A stretch of 64,000 bases of DNA from Francisella orientalis FNO12 (GCF_001042525.2 NZ_CP011921.2:1240001-1304000), one strand, 5' to 3'; positions 30,964-41,196 are shown, counted from the first letter of the stretch. Notes: generated by a model from the sequence alone, not told the origin. Numbers and translations: made by a program.

Positions 30964-31713
30964 ATGAAAATAATAAAAAATTTCATTGCAAAAGAGTATT
31001 CTAAAAAATTAATAGAATGGTTAAAAAAAATTTGTATAAACTATCCTGCTGAAGGTTTTGTGATTGGCATTAGTGGTGGCATAGATTCAGCAGTAGCAGC
31101 ATCTTTAGCAGTTAAAACTGGATTACCTACAACAGCACTAATACTACCATCAAAAAATAATCAAGATCAAGATATGAAAGATGGACTAGAGCTCATTAAA
31201 AATCTTGATATAGAACATCATATTGTTCCAATACAACCTGCTTATGATACATTTATAGAGTCCACTTTTAACTTCACAAACGCACAAAATAACCGCCAAC
31301 ATGTCATCAAAGGTAATGCTCAAGCTCGTCTTAGAATGATGTATTTATATGCATATGCTCAACAAAATAACAGAATTGTCATAGGCACAGATAATGCCTG
31401 CGAATGGTATATGGGTTACTTTACAAAATTTGGTGATGGTGCAGCAGATATACTACCTCTTGTTAATCTTAAAAAATCACAAGTCTTCGAGTTAGGCAAA
31501 TATCTCAAAGTTCCACAAAATATTATAGATAAAGCTCCATCTGCAGGTCTATGGCAAGGCCAGACTGATGAAGATGAAATGGGGGTCTCATACAAAGAAA
31601 TTGATGATTTCCTAGATGGTAAAGAAGTCTCAGAGAAAGCACTTGAAAGAATAAACTTCTGGCATAATCGTAGTCATCACAAAAGATCTATAGCTTTTAC
31701 CCCAGACTTTTGA
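30964..31713 (+). CDS. nadE: NAD synthetase, ammonia-dependent
   Basis: A 249-residue N-type ATP pyrophosphatase with the P-loop SGGIDSAVAASLAVK (about residue 36), GNAQARLRMMYLYAYA, GTDNACEWYMGYFTKFGDG and a C-terminal HNRSHHKR tail. It has no amidase (glutaminase) domain, so it should use ammonia to convert deamido-NAD to NAD. The cytoplasmic enzyme is essential in most bacteria. It stands alone between silC and a broken lipoprotein gene. Confidence 0.95.
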   Translation: MKIIKNFIAKEYSKKLIEWLKKICINYPAEGFVIGISGGIDSAVAASLAVKTGLPTTALILPSKNNQDQDMKDGLELIKNLDIEHHIVPIQPAYDTFIESTFNFTNAQNNRQHVIKGNAQARLRMMYLYAYAQQNNRIVIGTDNACEWYMGYFTKFGDGAADILPLVNLKKSQVFELGKYLKVPQNIIDKAPSAGLWQGQTDEDEMGVSYKEIDDFLDGKEVSEKALERINFWHNRSHHKRSIAFTPDF

Positions 31714-31791
31714 TAAAACTCTCAAAATTATATTTGACTATAATTAAAAATCCAATATATCATAACTAAAAAGAATCAACTAGAAATCATA

Positions 31792-32209
31792 ATGAAAAAG
31801 CTATTTATAATATCTCCTTTTTTACTGTTGCTTGTTGCTTGTGCTCACTTAGGCAATAGTGACAAAATGACAGAGCTCTATATTGATAAGAAAGCTCCTG
31901 ATATTCAAGATATAAATTTCAATAAATCAGGTACTCTTCCAGCAAATGTAGAAAATCAAAGTTATCACAACATTATAACTTCTCTCTGCAATAACTAATT
32001 GTAGTGTTTTTGACTATGGTAGTAAAAAAATTGATGAACCAGGAAAAAATCAAATATTTATAGGTGATGCATGCGATTGGGACATTGTTAAAATTAATTG
32101 TCGCAAAAATCATGGCGAAGGTAAAACTGGCGAGAAATATAACCTAGAAATTAAAGTGTTTGCAGATGGTACTACATACTATGCTTCAACAGAAGTTGTA
32201 CATGGCTAA
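31792..32209 (+). pseudogene. Lipoprotein of unknown function, frameshifted at a CT repeat
   Basis: ATG 31792 opens a lipoprotein signal (LLLVACAH, Cys about residue 17). The frame ends at TAA 31996-31998, yet coding sequence clearly continues in another frame (ITNCSVFDYGSKKIDEPGKN, IFIGDACDWDIVKINCR) to TAA 32207. The junction is the tract ACTTCTCTCTGC near 31978-31989; adding one CT unit restores a single frame of 139 codons. The second half is Cys-rich with beta-like spacing and I do not recognise the family. It may be a pseudogene, a slippage-switched gene or a sequencing error. Confidence 0.65.
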
Positions 32210-32229
32210 TATTCTTAAATAATTCTCTT

Positions 32230-32685
32230 ATGAAATCCTTTAAACAATGGCTTTTTATTATAACTATAGTTGTATCAGTAATAGGCGTAACTCCTTTTAG
32301 CTTCCTAGAACATCAATCTCAGTTAGAACGAAAAGATTATACAATAACAATAACATTTCTTGGAGAAAATTATTCGCAAATAGCTCGTACAGGAACAGCC
32401 AAATTAACACATATCTCATGGGAAACAAATTCAAAAGGAATTATATTTAAATGCCAAAATGAATATGCTTTTCCAAGCTCCTCTAAAAAAGAAATCTCTC
32501 CAGACTCAATACAGATGATTTCATCAGAACATCATTTTAATAAAAAAAGCATTACCATTATAACTACAATAGGGGAAATTATTTCAGATGATGATCAATT
32601 ACCTAGTCATCTATGGATAGCTAGAAACAAACTAACATTAGAAGTAGACTGCATACCTATAAAAGAGATAGATTCATTTAAATAA
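32230..32685 (+). CDS. Small membrane-anchored protein of unknown function
   Basis: A 151-residue protein with one N-terminal hydrophobic helix or uncleaved signal (about residues 7-25), then a probably beta-rich exported domain. There are two Cys, at KCQNEYAF and VDCIPI, that might pair. No family recognised. It starts 20 bp after the broken lipoprotein gene, on the same strand, and the pair may form one transcript. It converges on dnaJ with a 10-bp gap. Confidence 0.6.
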   Translation: MKSFKQWLFIITIVVSVIGVTPFSFLEHQSQLERKDYTITITFLGENYSQIARTGTAKLTHISWETNSKGIIFKCQNEYAFPSSSKKEISPDSIQMISSEHHFNKKSITIITTIGEIISDDDQLPSHLWIARNKLTLEVDCIPIKEIDSFK

Positions 32686-32695
32686 TTATAAATAT

Positions 32696-33817
32696 TTACT
32701 CAAAAAATTTCTTGGCATAATCTTTAACATTATCAAACCAAGTTTTACTCTTAGGTGAATGTTTACTTTGATAATCCTCACCTAAACTATCTGCGAACTT
32801 TTCTAATAGCTCCTTCTGTTCAGAGTTTAGATTAATAGGAGTTTCAACAACTACTTTACAAAGTAGATCCCCTCTTCTTTGAACTCTGAGAGATTTCATT
32901 CCTCTTTCTCTTAAGCGAAATACTTTACCAGTCTGAGTTTCTGGTACAACTTTAAGTACCACCCCACCATCAAGAGTTGGAACCTTTATTTCACCACCTA
33001 GACAAGCTTTTGTGAAACTAATTGGCATTTCACAATATAGGTTTATATCTCTTCTTTCAAAGATTTTATGATCCTTGACTAAAATTTGGACATACAAGTC
33101 GCCATTCATTGAACCGTTAGATCCTGAATCACCTTCACCCTGTAACCTAATTCTATCACCGTTATCAACACCTTCAGGTATCTTAACCTTGATAGTTTTT
33201 TGTTTCTTAACTTTACCACCGCCATAACAATCATCGCAAGGATCAGCAATACTTGAACCTGTACCATTACATACAGGGCAAGTTTGCTCAAAAGCGAAGA
33301 AACCTTGCTGTCTTCTAATTGTTCCTTGTCCATGACAAGCATGACATGTTGTTTTAGTTTTTGACTTAGAGCCTGTACCATCACAACTATCACAAGATTC
33401 CATTCTTGGTATATTTATCTCTTTTTCAACACCAAAAAAAGCCTCTTCTAAAGAAATCTCGATAGTATATTCTAGATCACTACCTCTAGATGCTCTAGAC
33501 CTACCAGATCCACGTGAAGCACCTCCAAAGAATGTATCAAAAATATCTTCAAAACCTCCAAAGCCACCTGCACCACCAGCCCCGCCTTGCTGATTAACTC
33601 CTGCATGACCAAACTGATCATACCTAGATCTTTTAGTATCATCACTTAGTATTTCATAAGCTTCGGAGATCTCTTTGAATTTTATTTCTACTTCTTTATC
33701 ATCAGGATTACGATCTGGATGGTATTTCATCGCAAGCTTTCTATAAGCCCTTTTAATCTCAACACCTGAGGCTGTTTTAGATACATTTAAAATTTCATAA
33801 TAGCATTTCTGTTGCAT
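32696..33817 (-). CDS. dnaJ: Chaperone protein DnaJ
   Basis: A full type I J-protein of about 374 residues: a J domain with the HPD motif (YHPDRNPDD), a Gly-rich region ([20 protein letters not shown]), and four zinc-binding repeats of the CxxCxGxG kind ([32 protein letters not shown]), followed by the C-terminal substrate domain. I use ATG 33817 ([10 protein letters not shown]). A longer frame reading upstream from 33880 starts inside the hairpin between dnaK and dnaJ and is not likely to be used. DnaJ hands unfolded proteins to DnaK. Confidence 0.96.
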   Translation of the reverse strand: MQQKCYYEILNVSKTASGVEIKRAYRKLAMKYHPDRNPDDKEVEIKFKEISEAYEILSDDTKRSRYDQFGHAGVNQQGGAGGAGGFGGFEDIFDTFFGGASRGSGRSRASRGSDLEYTIEISLEEAFFGVEKEINIPRMESCDSCDGTGSKSKTKTTCHACHGQGTIRRQQGFFAFEQTCPVCNGTGSSIADPCDDCYGGGKVKKQKTIKVKIPEGVDNGDRIRLQGEGDSGSNGSMNGDLYVQILVKDHKIFERRDINLYCEMPISFTKACLGGEIKVPTLDGGVVLKVVPETQTGKVFRLRERGMKSLRVQRRGDLLCKVVVETPINLNSEQKELLEKFADSLGEDYQSKHSPKSKTWFDNVKDYAKKFFE

Positions 33818-33848
33818 TTTACCTAACCTAAAAATTTTGGACTGACTA

Positions 33849-33886
33849 TTATAACAAAAAGAAAAGTGTGGATAAACCACACTTTG
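33849..33886 (-). terminator. Hairpin between dnaK and dnaJ, with a TATAAT box after it
   Basis: AAAGTGTGG (33864-33872) and CCACACTTT (33878-33886) form a perfect 9-bp stem with a 5-base loop. On the minus strand it is followed by TTCTTTTTG, giving a weak intrinsic terminator or attenuator directly after the dnaK stop. Just beyond it TATAAT (33849-33854, minus strand) could serve dnaJ as a -10 box. Together they could lower dnaJ output relative to dnaK, or give dnaJ its own start. Confidence 0.65.
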
Positions 33887-33906
33887 TTGACTTATTCAGA
33901 TTTTAT

Positions 33907-35835
33907 TTATTTTTTATCATCTTCAACATCTTCAAAGTCTGCATCGACAACGTCATCATCTTTTTTTGGCTCTTCAGCTTGAGCACCACCTTGAGCACCT
34001 GCAGCTTGAGCTTGTTCAGCATATGCCTTTTGAGCAATTGGCGAGAACACTTCTTCTAGAGCTTTTGTTTTAGCATCAATTGCTTCTTTATCATCACCTT
34101 TCACTACAGATTCTAGATCTTTACAAGCTTCTTCTACTTTCTCTTTTTCTTCTGCGGTTACTTTATCGCCTAACTCAGCTATAGCCTTTCTAGAGCTATG
34201 TATTAAGTTATCCGCTGTATTTCTTGCAGATACTAACTCATGGAACTTTTTATCTGACTCAGCATTAGCTTCCGCATCTTGTACCATTTTTTCGATATCT
34301 TCTTCAGATATACCGCTAGATGACTTAATCACAATATTTTGCTCTTTGCCAGTAGCTTTATCTTTAGCAGATACATTTAAGATACCATTAGCATCTATAT
34401 CAAATGTAACCTCAATTTGTGGCATACCACGCGGTGATGGTGGAATATCCGCCAAATCAAATCTACCTAAAGATTTATTTGCGGAAACCATTTCACGTTC
34501 ACCTTGAAGTACATGAATAGTAACTGCTGGTTGGTTATCTTCCGCTGTTGAGAATACTTGTGATTTTTTAGTAGGAATCGTAGTATTTCTCTCGATAAGC
34601 TTAGTCATAACACCACCCATAGTCTCAATACCTAAAGAAAGTGGTGTCACATCTAGTAAAAGTACATCTTTTACATCACCTGCTAATACACCACCTTGAA
34701 TAGCTGCTCCAACTGCTACGGCTTCATCAGGGTTTACATCTTTACGTGGCTCTTTACCAAAGAACTCTTTTACTTTTTCTTGTACTAGAGGCATACGCGT
34801 TTGTCCACCTACTAACAGTACTTCCGTAATATCAGACTTGCTTAAACCGGCATCTTCAAGAGCTTTTTTACAAGGCTCTAAAGATCTAGCTACTAAATCA
34901 CCAACTAAAGATTCAAATTTAGCTCTAGTGATTTTAATATTTAAATGCTTAGGTCCTGTAGCATCAGCCGTAATATATGGTAAGTTCACATCAGTTTGCT
35001 GAGCTGAAGATAACTCTACTTTAGCTTTTTCAGCTGCTTCTCTAACTCTTTGCAGAGCTAACTTATCATTATGAAGATCTATGCCTTGCTCTTTTTTGAA
35101 CTCATCTATTAAGTAGTCCATTAAAGCTAAGTCAAAATCTTCACCTCCCAAGAATGTATCACCATTTGTAGATAACACTTCGATTTGGCTATCACCGTCG
35201 ACATCAGCAATTTCAATAATGGAGATATCAAAAGTACCACCACCCAAGTCATATACTGCTACTGTTTGCTCACCTTTTTTAGAGTCAACACCGTAAGCTA
35301 ATGCTGCAGCTGTAGGCTCGTTGATGATTCTTTTAACATCAAGACCTGCAATCTTACCGGCATCTTTTGTTGCTTGTCTTTGACTATCATTAAAATAAGC
35401 AGGAACTGTAATTACAGCTTCTGTAACTGGTTCACCCAAGAACTCTTCTGCTGTCTTTTTCATTTTTCTTAAGATTTCAGCAGATACTTGTGGTGGAGCC
35501 ATTTTCTTACCATCCTTAGTAGCAACCCAAGCATCACCATTATCAGCTTTAACTACCGCATAAGGCACTTTCTTTTTAATGTCATCTTGAACAGCTTTAT
35601 CATCATACTTGCGACCTATCAGTCTCTTGACAGCAAAGAATGTATTATCAGAGTTAGTTACCGCCTGTCTTTTAGCTGCCTGACCTACTAATATTTCACC
35701 ACTATCAGTATATGCAACAACTGAAGGTGTAGTTCTATGACCTTCAGCATTTTCTATAACTTTAGCACTCTTACCATCCATGATAGCAAGACAAGAGTTA
35801 GTAGTACCTAAATCTATTCCTATAATTTTTCCCAT
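33907..35835 (-). CDS. dnaK: Chaperone protein DnaK (Hsp70)
   Basis: A 642-residue Hsp70 with [16 protein letters not shown] at the N-terminus, [28 protein letters not shown] and [14 protein letters not shown], a substrate-binding domain and a helical lid. The C-terminus ends in the acidic tail [12 protein letters not shown]. The frame is intact. The ATG has a good ribosome binding site (CAGGAGAAT). Middle gene of grpE-dnaK-dnaJ on the minus strand. Confidence 0.98.
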   Translation of the reverse strand: MGKIIGIDLGTTNSCLAIMDGKSAKVIENAEGHRTTPSVVAYTDSGEILVGQAAKRQAVTNSDNTFFAVKRLIGRKYDDKAVQDDIKKKVPYAVVKADNGDAWVATKDGKKMAPPQVSAEILRKMKKTAEEFLGEPVTEAVITVPAYFNDSQRQATKDAGKIAGLDVKRIINEPTAAALAYGVDSKKGEQTVAVYDLGGGTFDISIIEIADVDGDSQIEVLSTNGDTFLGGEDFDLALMDYLIDEFKKEQGIDLHNDKLALQRVREAAEKAKVELSSAQQTDVNLPYITADATGPKHLNIKITRAKFESLVGDLVARSLEPCKKALEDAGLSKSDITEVLLVGGQTRMPLVQEKVKEFFGKEPRKDVNPDEAVAVGAAIQGGVLAGDVKDVLLLDVTPLSLGIETMGGVMTKLIERNTTIPTKKSQVFSTAEDNQPAVTIHVLQGEREMVSANKSLGRFDLADIPPSPRGMPQIEVTFDIDANGILNVSAKDKATGKEQNIVIKSSSGISEEDIEKMVQDAEANAESDKKFHELVSARNTADNLIHSSRKAIAELGDKVTAEEKEKVEEACKDLESVVKGDDKEAIDAKTKALEEVFSPIAQKAYAEQAQAAGAQGGAQAEEPKKDDDVVDADFEDVEDDKK

Positions 35836-35924
35836 GAAATTCTCCTGTATTATTTTAATTTTAAACTTTTCCTTTCAATCTCGACTTATAGATGGGTATC
35901 TCTATTAGCTTTTCAAGTATTTTT

Positions 35925-36500
35925 TTAATTTTTTACTATAACTACTTTAGCGGCTCTAACCACACGACCATTTAGCATATAACCTTTCTGAAATACATCA
36001 AAAATAATATTATCTTCAAGTTCTGGGTTAGGGATCATAGCCATTGCTTCATGAATATTTGGATCAAACTTCTCACCTTTTGGATCTAACTCTTCTAGAC
36101 CATTTTTCTTAAGTGTATCTACAAGCATTTTAGAAGTTAATTCTATACCTTCCTTCATAGCGATAGCTTCTTCAAGCTTTACTTCATGCTTTAATGCTTG
36201 CTCAATACTATCAATTATCGGCAAAAGCTCTTTGGCAAATTTTTCTACACCAAACTTGCGCGCATTAGAAACATCCCTTTCTGCTCTTTTACGAATATTC
36301 TCCATCTCTGCCCTAGCTCTTAGAGCTTCATCTTTAAAAGAGTCACAAGTTTCTTCTAATTCTTTGATTGCATCTTTTGCTCTTTCTAATTGTTCTTTTA
36401 TAGATAATTCTTCTATAGCTTTACTAATAGACTCTTGACCTATCTCTTGTTCATTATCTAAGGCTTGATCTTCAATATTATTTTTTTCTTCTTTACCCAT
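35925..36500 (-). CDS. grpE: Nucleotide exchange factor GrpE
   Basis: About 191 residues: an acidic N-terminus (MGKEEKNNIEDQALDNEQE), a long coiled coil, and the C-terminal wing with the family signature GRVVRAAKVVIVK. It releases ADP from DnaK. I chose ATG 36500; an upstream in-frame extension to 36581 reads low-complexity basic sequence and is very unlikely. It is the first gene of the heat-shock operon, divergent from mltA. Confidence 0.95.
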   Translation of the reverse strand: MGKEEKNNIEDQALDNEQEIGQESISKAIEELSIKEQLERAKDAIKELEETCDSFKDEALRARAEMENIRKRAERDVSNARKFGVEKFAKELLPIIDSIEQALKHEVKLEEAIAMKEGIELTSKMLVDTLKKNGLEELDPKGEKFDPNIHEAMAMIPNPELEDNIIFDVFQKGYMLNGRVVRAAKVVIVKN

Positions 36501-36552
36501 AAAACAACCTTTTATTTTAATCTTGTTAATACTACAATTTATTAGATGTTTT

Positions 36553-36582
36553 ATACATAGTGATTGTTTTTGTATTTTCAAG
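36553..36582 (-). promoter_or_regulatory. Possible sigma-32 promoter of grpE-dnaK-dnaJ
   Basis: On the minus strand CTTGAA (36577-36582) with following AA matches the -35 of heat-shock promoters. The expected -10 region about 14-15 bases later reads ACTATGTA (about 36553-36563), a poor match to CCCCAT-T. Position 50-80 bases before grpE fits. The operon is known to be heat-induced in Francisella, but this exact box is a proposal. Confidence 0.35.
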
Positions 36583-36603
36583 AAATTATTGGCATTTTTT
36601 TAT

Positions 36604-37755
36604 ATGAATATTAGAGAAATAAAAGAGAATTTAAAAAAAATAAGCTTTATAGCACTTTTTATTCTTATAAGTAGCTGCACAAATGTAACTGCTCAACGCT
36701 ATTTATCAAAAAAATATTCAGATAAAGTTGATTATAAAAAAGCTAGTTTCAAAGATCTAAATAATTGGGATACTAGTGATCAACTTACATCTTTTGATAC
36801 CTTTAAAAAATCGTGTATAAAAATAGTTGATGAAAATAAACCTGAATATGCAAATTGGATAAATATTTGCCATAAGGTAATAGCAGCTAAAATAGAATCA
36901 AAAGATCAAGCAAAGACTTTTTTTGAGCAAAATTTAACTCCATACCAGGTAATATATAAGAATAAGGATACAGGAACATTCACAGGATACTACGAACCTA
37001 CTATAAAAGGCAATCTAGTCAAAACTCTACAATACACTGTGCCTATTTATAGAACTCCCAACGACTTGGTCAAACAACCTAAGGGCGATGATAATTTTTC
37101 TTTTGGTAGATATAAAGATGGTAGATTAGTTCCATATTATACGCGTGCAGAAATATCAAATGGTAACCTGCTAACAAAAAAAGACGTATTGGTATGGGTT
37201 AAATCAAAAGTTGATAGAACATTCTTGCAAATACAAGGCTCAGGAAGGATCGAAACTGATAGTGGTGATATTTTAGTTGGTTACGATAGTCAAAATGGAC
37301 ATGAGTATAAACCCATAGGAAGATATCTACTTGATAATGGCTATATGAGCAGAGATCAAATGTCAATGCAAGCAATTAAAGCTTGGTTAAACAAAAATAA
37401 AGACAAAATAGATGATGTTCTGAATTATGATCCCTCTTTTGTATTCTTTAGATATGTAGATCGCAAAAATGCAGTTGGCGCTCAAGATGTTGAATTAACC
37501 CCTAGTTATTCCTTGGCTATTGATGACAGATACTATCTATATGGAGTTCCTCTTTGGCTAGAAACCGATTACTACGAAGATAATCATCATGACACTAAAC
37601 CACTTGATCGATTAATGATAGCTCAAGATACGGGAGGTGCGATTCGAGGACCTATTCGAGGTGATGTATTCTGGGGACATGGCCAACAAGCTGAATTCAA
37701 CGCTGGACATATGAATAATCAAGGTAAACTATGGATTCTGTTACCAAATGAATAA
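36604..37755 (+). CDS. mltA: Membrane-bound lytic murein transglycosylase A
   Basis: About 383 residues with a lipoprotein signal (FILISSCTN, Cys about residue 23). The MltA catalytic domain shows GTFTGYYEPTIKGN and the C-terminal 3D domain shows AQDTGGAIRGPIRGDVFWGHG with its conserved Asp. It cuts peptidoglycan strands, giving anhydro-muropeptides, from the inner face of the outer membrane. I use ATG 36604; the frame is open further upstream but without a plausible start. The stop overlaps the next gene's ATG by 8 bases. Confidence 0.92.
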   Translation: MNIREIKENLKKISFIALFILISSCTNVTAQRYLSKKYSDKVDYKKASFKDLNNWDTSDQLTSFDTFKKSCIKIVDENKPEYANWINICHKVIAAKIESKDQAKTFFEQNLTPYQVIYKNKDTGTFTGYYEPTIKGNLVKTLQYTVPIYRTPNDLVKQPKGDDNFSFGRYKDGRLVPYYTRAEISNGNLLTKKDVLVWVKSKVDRTFLQIQGSGRIETDSGDILVGYDSQNGHEYKPIGRYLLDNGYMSRDQMSMQAIKAWLNKNKDKIDDVLNYDPSFVFFRYVDRKNAVGAQDVELTPSYSLAIDDRYYLYGVPLWLETDYYEDNHHDTKPLDRLMIAQDTGGAIRGPIRGDVFWGHGQQAEFNAGHMNNQGKLWILLPNE

Positions 37756-38926
37756 CCATAAACATTTTAACACTATTATTATTGGTGCGGGAATCTCTGG
37801 CATATCCCTAGCACAAAAACTATCTCAAACAAATATAGACTACTGTCTATTTGAACCAAATAAAATCGGAGGATGTATAAACTCCCCAAAATATAAAGAT
37901 TTTTGGTTTGAAATGGGTGCGCATACGATATATAACTCTTACAACGAAACTATAGACTATATCCGCAACAACTCTCTCGAGCAAAACATCCAACCAAGAA
38001 GAAAAGCCCCATTCCTATTTGTACAACCTAACAACAAAATTCAAAGTATTTTTACTAATATAAATCCTTTTACAGCTGCTTTTAGTTTCTTAAAGAATAG
38101 AAATATCTCAAAAAAAGATAAAACAGTTAGCGAATATGCAACAAAGCTATTTGGCAAAAAAAATTACGACCGAACATTAAAATTTTGTTTTGATGCTGTG
38201 CTATCTCAAAATAGCCAAAGCTTCCCCATGGAATACTTATTTAAAAAATATGATAGAGATACCTCTCTACCTCGAAGTTTTACATTCAAAGATGGTTTGT
38301 CTAAACTATTTACCAATCGAAAACAAAGTGTTATCAAAGAAAAAGTTATCAATATTTCAAAGCAAGACAAATGGATAATTGAAACAGACCATGCCAATTA
38401 TCACTGTGAGAGTTTATGTATTGCAACACCATGGAATATAACGGAGTCTTTGCTAGAAGATATACTACCAAATATAGCAAAACATCAATATAGACCTGCG
38501 ATGTCAAATCTAATAAGTATAGGAATTGTTACTAGTAAAAAAAGCTTGAAACATATTAAAAACTTAGCTGGATTAATTGGTAAAGACCAGTTCTTTTACT
38601 CAGCTGTCTCTCGTGATGTTGTTGATAATCCAAGCTATAGAGCTATAGCATTTCATTGTAAAGATAATTATTCTCAAAAAGAGTTAATGCATAAAATAAC
38701 AAAGCTTTTGAGTATAACTGAGGAGGATATTCTTCATACCTATATAAAACAAAACACATTACCCTGCTATCATCGTAATCATCATATTTTCCTACAAGAT
38801 TTAGAAAAAGAGCTTTTAGAAATACCTAACTTATATATTACTGGTAATTTTTTTGATAGATTAGCAATTGAAAACTGTATTAGAAGATCAAGCAAAGAAG
38901 CCAGTAGACTAATCAAATCTCTCTAA
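37748..38926 (+). CDS. FAD-dependent amine-oxidase-type oxidoreductase (protoporphyrinogen-oxidase-like)
   Basis: A 392-residue flavoprotein. The Rossmann fingerprint TIIIGAGISGISLAQKL is followed by an acidic residue (FEPNKIGGCINS), and FWFEMGAHTIYNS follows at about residue 57. The C-terminal FAD-contact segment reads LYITGNFFDRLAIENCIRRS. These fit the protoporphyrinogen oxidase / monoamine oxidase / UDP-galactopyranose mutase superfamily. The actual substrate is not decided by the sequence. Start overlaps the mltA stop, so cotranscription is likely. Confidence 0.75.
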   Translation: MNNHKHFNTIIIGAGISGISLAQKLSQTNIDYCLFEPNKIGGCINSPKYKDFWFEMGAHTIYNSYNETIDYIRNNSLEQNIQPRRKAPFLFVQPNNKIQSIFTNINPFTAAFSFLKNRNISKKDKTVSEYATKLFGKKNYDRTLKFCFDAVLSQNSQSFPMEYLFKKYDRDTSLPRSFTFKDGLSKLFTNRKQSVIKEKVINISKQDKWIIETDHANYHCESLCIATPWNITESLLEDILPNIAKHQYRPAMSNLISIGIVTSKKSLKHIKNLAGLIGKDQFFYSAVSRDVVDNPSYRAIAFHCKDNYSQKELMHKITKLLSITEEDILHTYIKQNTLPCYHRNHHIFLQDLEKELLEIPNLYITGNFFDRLAIENCIRRSSKEASRLIKSL

Positions 38927-38968
38927 ATAAACTGGCTCAAATATACTTAATTCTAAGAGCATAATTCA

Positions 38969-40122
38969 ATGATAAAAACTATTGCAGTTAATAACTACCC
39001 TCATTACTAAATCTAGTAATACCTCTATCGCAACTAAATATTATAACAGGTGCTAATGCAAGCGGTAAGTCAAATCTTTATAAAGCTTTGAGACTACTAG
39101 CAGAAACAACTCAAGGTGGTGGGGTAAACTCACTTGCTAAAGAAAGTGGGCTAACCACAACATTCTGGGCAGGCCCTGAAAAAATTTCCAAAGAAATGCG
39201 TGAGGGTAAAGCTCCAATACAAGGAGGATCTAAACAAAAAGAGCCTCGTCTACGCCTAGGATTTAGTGATGAAACATTTGGCTATACGATTTCTCTCGGC
39301 TATCCCGGCCCGCTAACTACAACTTCTTTTTCTCTAGATGCTGAAATCAAGCGTGAAACAATTTGGGCGGGCGAAGCCTATAAACATCCAAGCGCTCTAG
39401 TTGATAGAGATAGTCATATTATAAAAGTCCGAGAGCAAAGACAATGGCAGGTCATCGAGCAACACTGTCCTAACTATGAAAGTATTTTTACTCAAGCTTC
39501 GTATATAGATAAAACATCCGAAATTGTAGGCCTGCGTGAGAAAATCAAACAATGGCGTTTTTATGATCATTTTCGCACAGATATTGACGCTCCAGCACGA
39601 GCTAATCAATTAGGTACTCTTACAACAGTACTAAGTCATGATGGCCACGATCTTGCTTCAGCATTACAGACAATTATTGATATTGGTGACCGCCAAGCCT
39701 TAAATGAAGCTATTGAAGATGCTTTCCCAGGTAGTAGTCTAAATATCAAAAAACATTCTGATTGGCAATTCATCACAGAACTAAGTCAACATGGGCTATT
39801 ACGCCCATTATCAGCTCGTGAATTCTCTGATGGAACGTTGCGATACTTATTGTTAGCAGCTGCTCTATTTACCCCAAGACCTCCTGAACTTATGGTTCTA
39901 AACGAGCCTAAGACAAGCCTACATTCTGACTTGATAACACCGCTTGCAAGATTGATTGCTAAAGCATCTACTAAAACTCAAATTTGGGTTATCTCACACT
40001 CTAAAGAACTGATAAAATGTCTACAACAACTACCAAACCACAACCTAATTGAGATAGAAAAAGAGCTAAGACAAACAAAAGTTATTGGTCAAAATCTTCT
40101 AAATACTCAAAATTGGGGGTGA
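38969..40122 (+). pseudogene. AAA-family ATPase (AAA_21 type), one frameshift near the N-terminus
   Basis: ATG 38969 gives MIKTIAVNNY and then stops. A one-base shift near 38998 enters a frame that is open to 40122 and contains a perfect Walker A, ITGANASGKSNLYKAL, and a Walker B region MVLNEPKTSLHSDL (relatives usually read NEPETSLHPDL). The signature-like REFSDGTLRYLLLAAAL and the switch WVISHSKEL are present. The family is of the RecF/OLD-like single-chain ATPases, of unknown function. A shortened protein from an internal start would lack Walker A strands, so it is probably inactive. The low AT content for this window hints at acquired DNA. Confidence 0.7.
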
Positions 40123-40170
40123 CCAGATACAAAATAGCTCATACTATAAATTTTCTTCATTAATTTTTAT

Positions 40171-40202
40171 TTGCTTATCTTACATAGACAGTGTACTATG
40201 TA
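40171..40202 (+). promoter_or_regulatory. Promoter of rplM-rpsI-mglA-mglB with overlapping inverted repeat
   Basis: TTGCTT (40171-40176), a 17-base spacer and TACTAT (40194-40199) form a good sigma-70 promoter, leaving a leader of about 100 bases before rplM. TACATAG (40181-40187) and CTATGTA (40196-40202) are a perfect 7-bp inverted repeat with an 8-base loop that covers the spacer and -10 box, so a bound protein would block the promoter. No other promoter is evident before mglA. Confidence 0.55.
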
Positions 40203-40304
40203 GACTGCTTAAATTTTTAAAGTACGGCGAGCTGTATAGGTTTGCATGATTAAGAATTTTTTGCAAAAACTGAGTAATTGACAACAATAAATAAAGGAAA
40301 AAAG

Positions 40305-40733
40305 ATGAAAACGTTTACTGCAAAACCATCAGATATCAAAAGACAATGGCTTTTGATTGATGCTACAGATAAAACTTTAGGTCGTCTAGCTACTGAAGTA
40401 GCAATGATCCTAAGAGGTAAAAACAAACCAGAATATACTCCTTCTATGGACACTGGTGATTATGTTGTTATCATTAATGCTGAAAAAATAGCTGTAACTG
40501 GTAACAAAAGAAAAGACAAAATTTACCACCACCACACTGGATATATTGGCGGTATCAAATCAATCTCTTTTGAGAAGCTAATTGCAACTCATCCAGAAAG
40601 AGCTATTGAAAAAGCTGTTAAAGGTATGCTTCCTAGAACTCCACTAGGGCGTGCTATGTACAAAAAGTTAAAAGTTTATGCTGGTGAAAATCACCCACAT
40701 ACAGCTCAACAACCTCAAGCTCACAATATTTAA
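40305..40733 (+). CDS. rplM: 50S ribosomal protein L13
   Basis: A 142-residue L13 with [54 protein letters not shown] and [16 protein letters not shown] use ATG 40305 behind AAAGGAAAAAAG; an upstream in-frame TTG at 40278 is not needed. First gene of rplM-rpsI-mglA-mglB, the same order as rplM-rpsI-sspA-sspB of E. coli. Confidence 0.97.
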   Translation: MKTFTAKPSDIKRQWLLIDATDKTLGRLATEVAMILRGKNKPEYTPSMDTGDYVVIINAEKIAVTGNKRKDKIYHHHTGYIGGIKSISFEKLIATHPERAIEKAVKGMLPRTPLGRAMYKKLKVYAGENHPHTAQQPQAHNI

Positions 40734-40748
40734 TAAAGGATGGTAAAA

Positions 40749-41138
40749 ATGTCAGAATATAATTATGGTACAGGTCGTCGTAAAAGCTCTGTAGCTCGTG
40801 TATTTATGAAAAAAGGTACTGGTCAATTTATCGTTAATGGTCTTCCATTAGAGCAGTATTTATGTCGTGAAACAGATTGTATGGTTGTAAAACAGCCTTT
40901 AGAATTAACTAACAACACTGAAAACTTTAACTTCAAAGTAACAGTAAAAGGTGGTGGTACTACTGGTCAAGCTGGTGCGATACGTTTAGGTGTTACTAGA
41001 GCTCTTATCGAGTTTGATGAAGATTTAAAACCTGCTCTTCGTGAAGCAGGCTTCGTGACTCGTGATTCACGTAAAGTTGAGCGTAAGAAGTTTGGTCTTA
41101 GAAAAGCTCGTAGAAGAAGACAGTTCTCTAAGCGTTAA
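40749..41138 (+). CDS. rpsI: 30S ribosomal protein S9
   Basis: A 129-residue S9 beginning [20 protein letters not shown] and ending in the typical basic tail [12 protein letters not shown], whose Arg terminus contacts P-site tRNA. I use ATG 40749 because AAAGGA lies 8 bases ahead; the in-frame ATG 40740 overlaps that ribosome binding site. It follows rplM by 15 bases. Confidence 0.97.
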   Translation: MSEYNYGTGRRKSSVARVFMKKGTGQFIVNGLPLEQYLCRETDCMVVKQPLELTNNTENFNFKVTVKGGGTTGQAGAIRLGVTRALIEFDEDLKPALREAGFVTRDSRKVERKKFGLRKARRRRQFSKR

Positions 41139-41196
41139 TACGTTTTTATTACCTTTCTATTATTCTTTTTATTTTTATCACCAGGAGGATAAAATC

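Noticed and set aside
33818-33880. N-terminal extension of dnaJ
   Set aside because: It reads through the terminator-like hairpin; DnaJ begins at [10 protein letters not shown].
36501-36581. N-terminal extension of grpE
   Set aside because: The added residues are not GrpE-like and lie in the divergent promoter region; ATG 36500 fits the family.
41062-41196. Longer mglA frame starting inside rpsI
   Set aside because: The upstream part overlaps the rpsI coding end in another frame, and TTG 41197 has the perfect Shine-Dalgarno and gives the known length.
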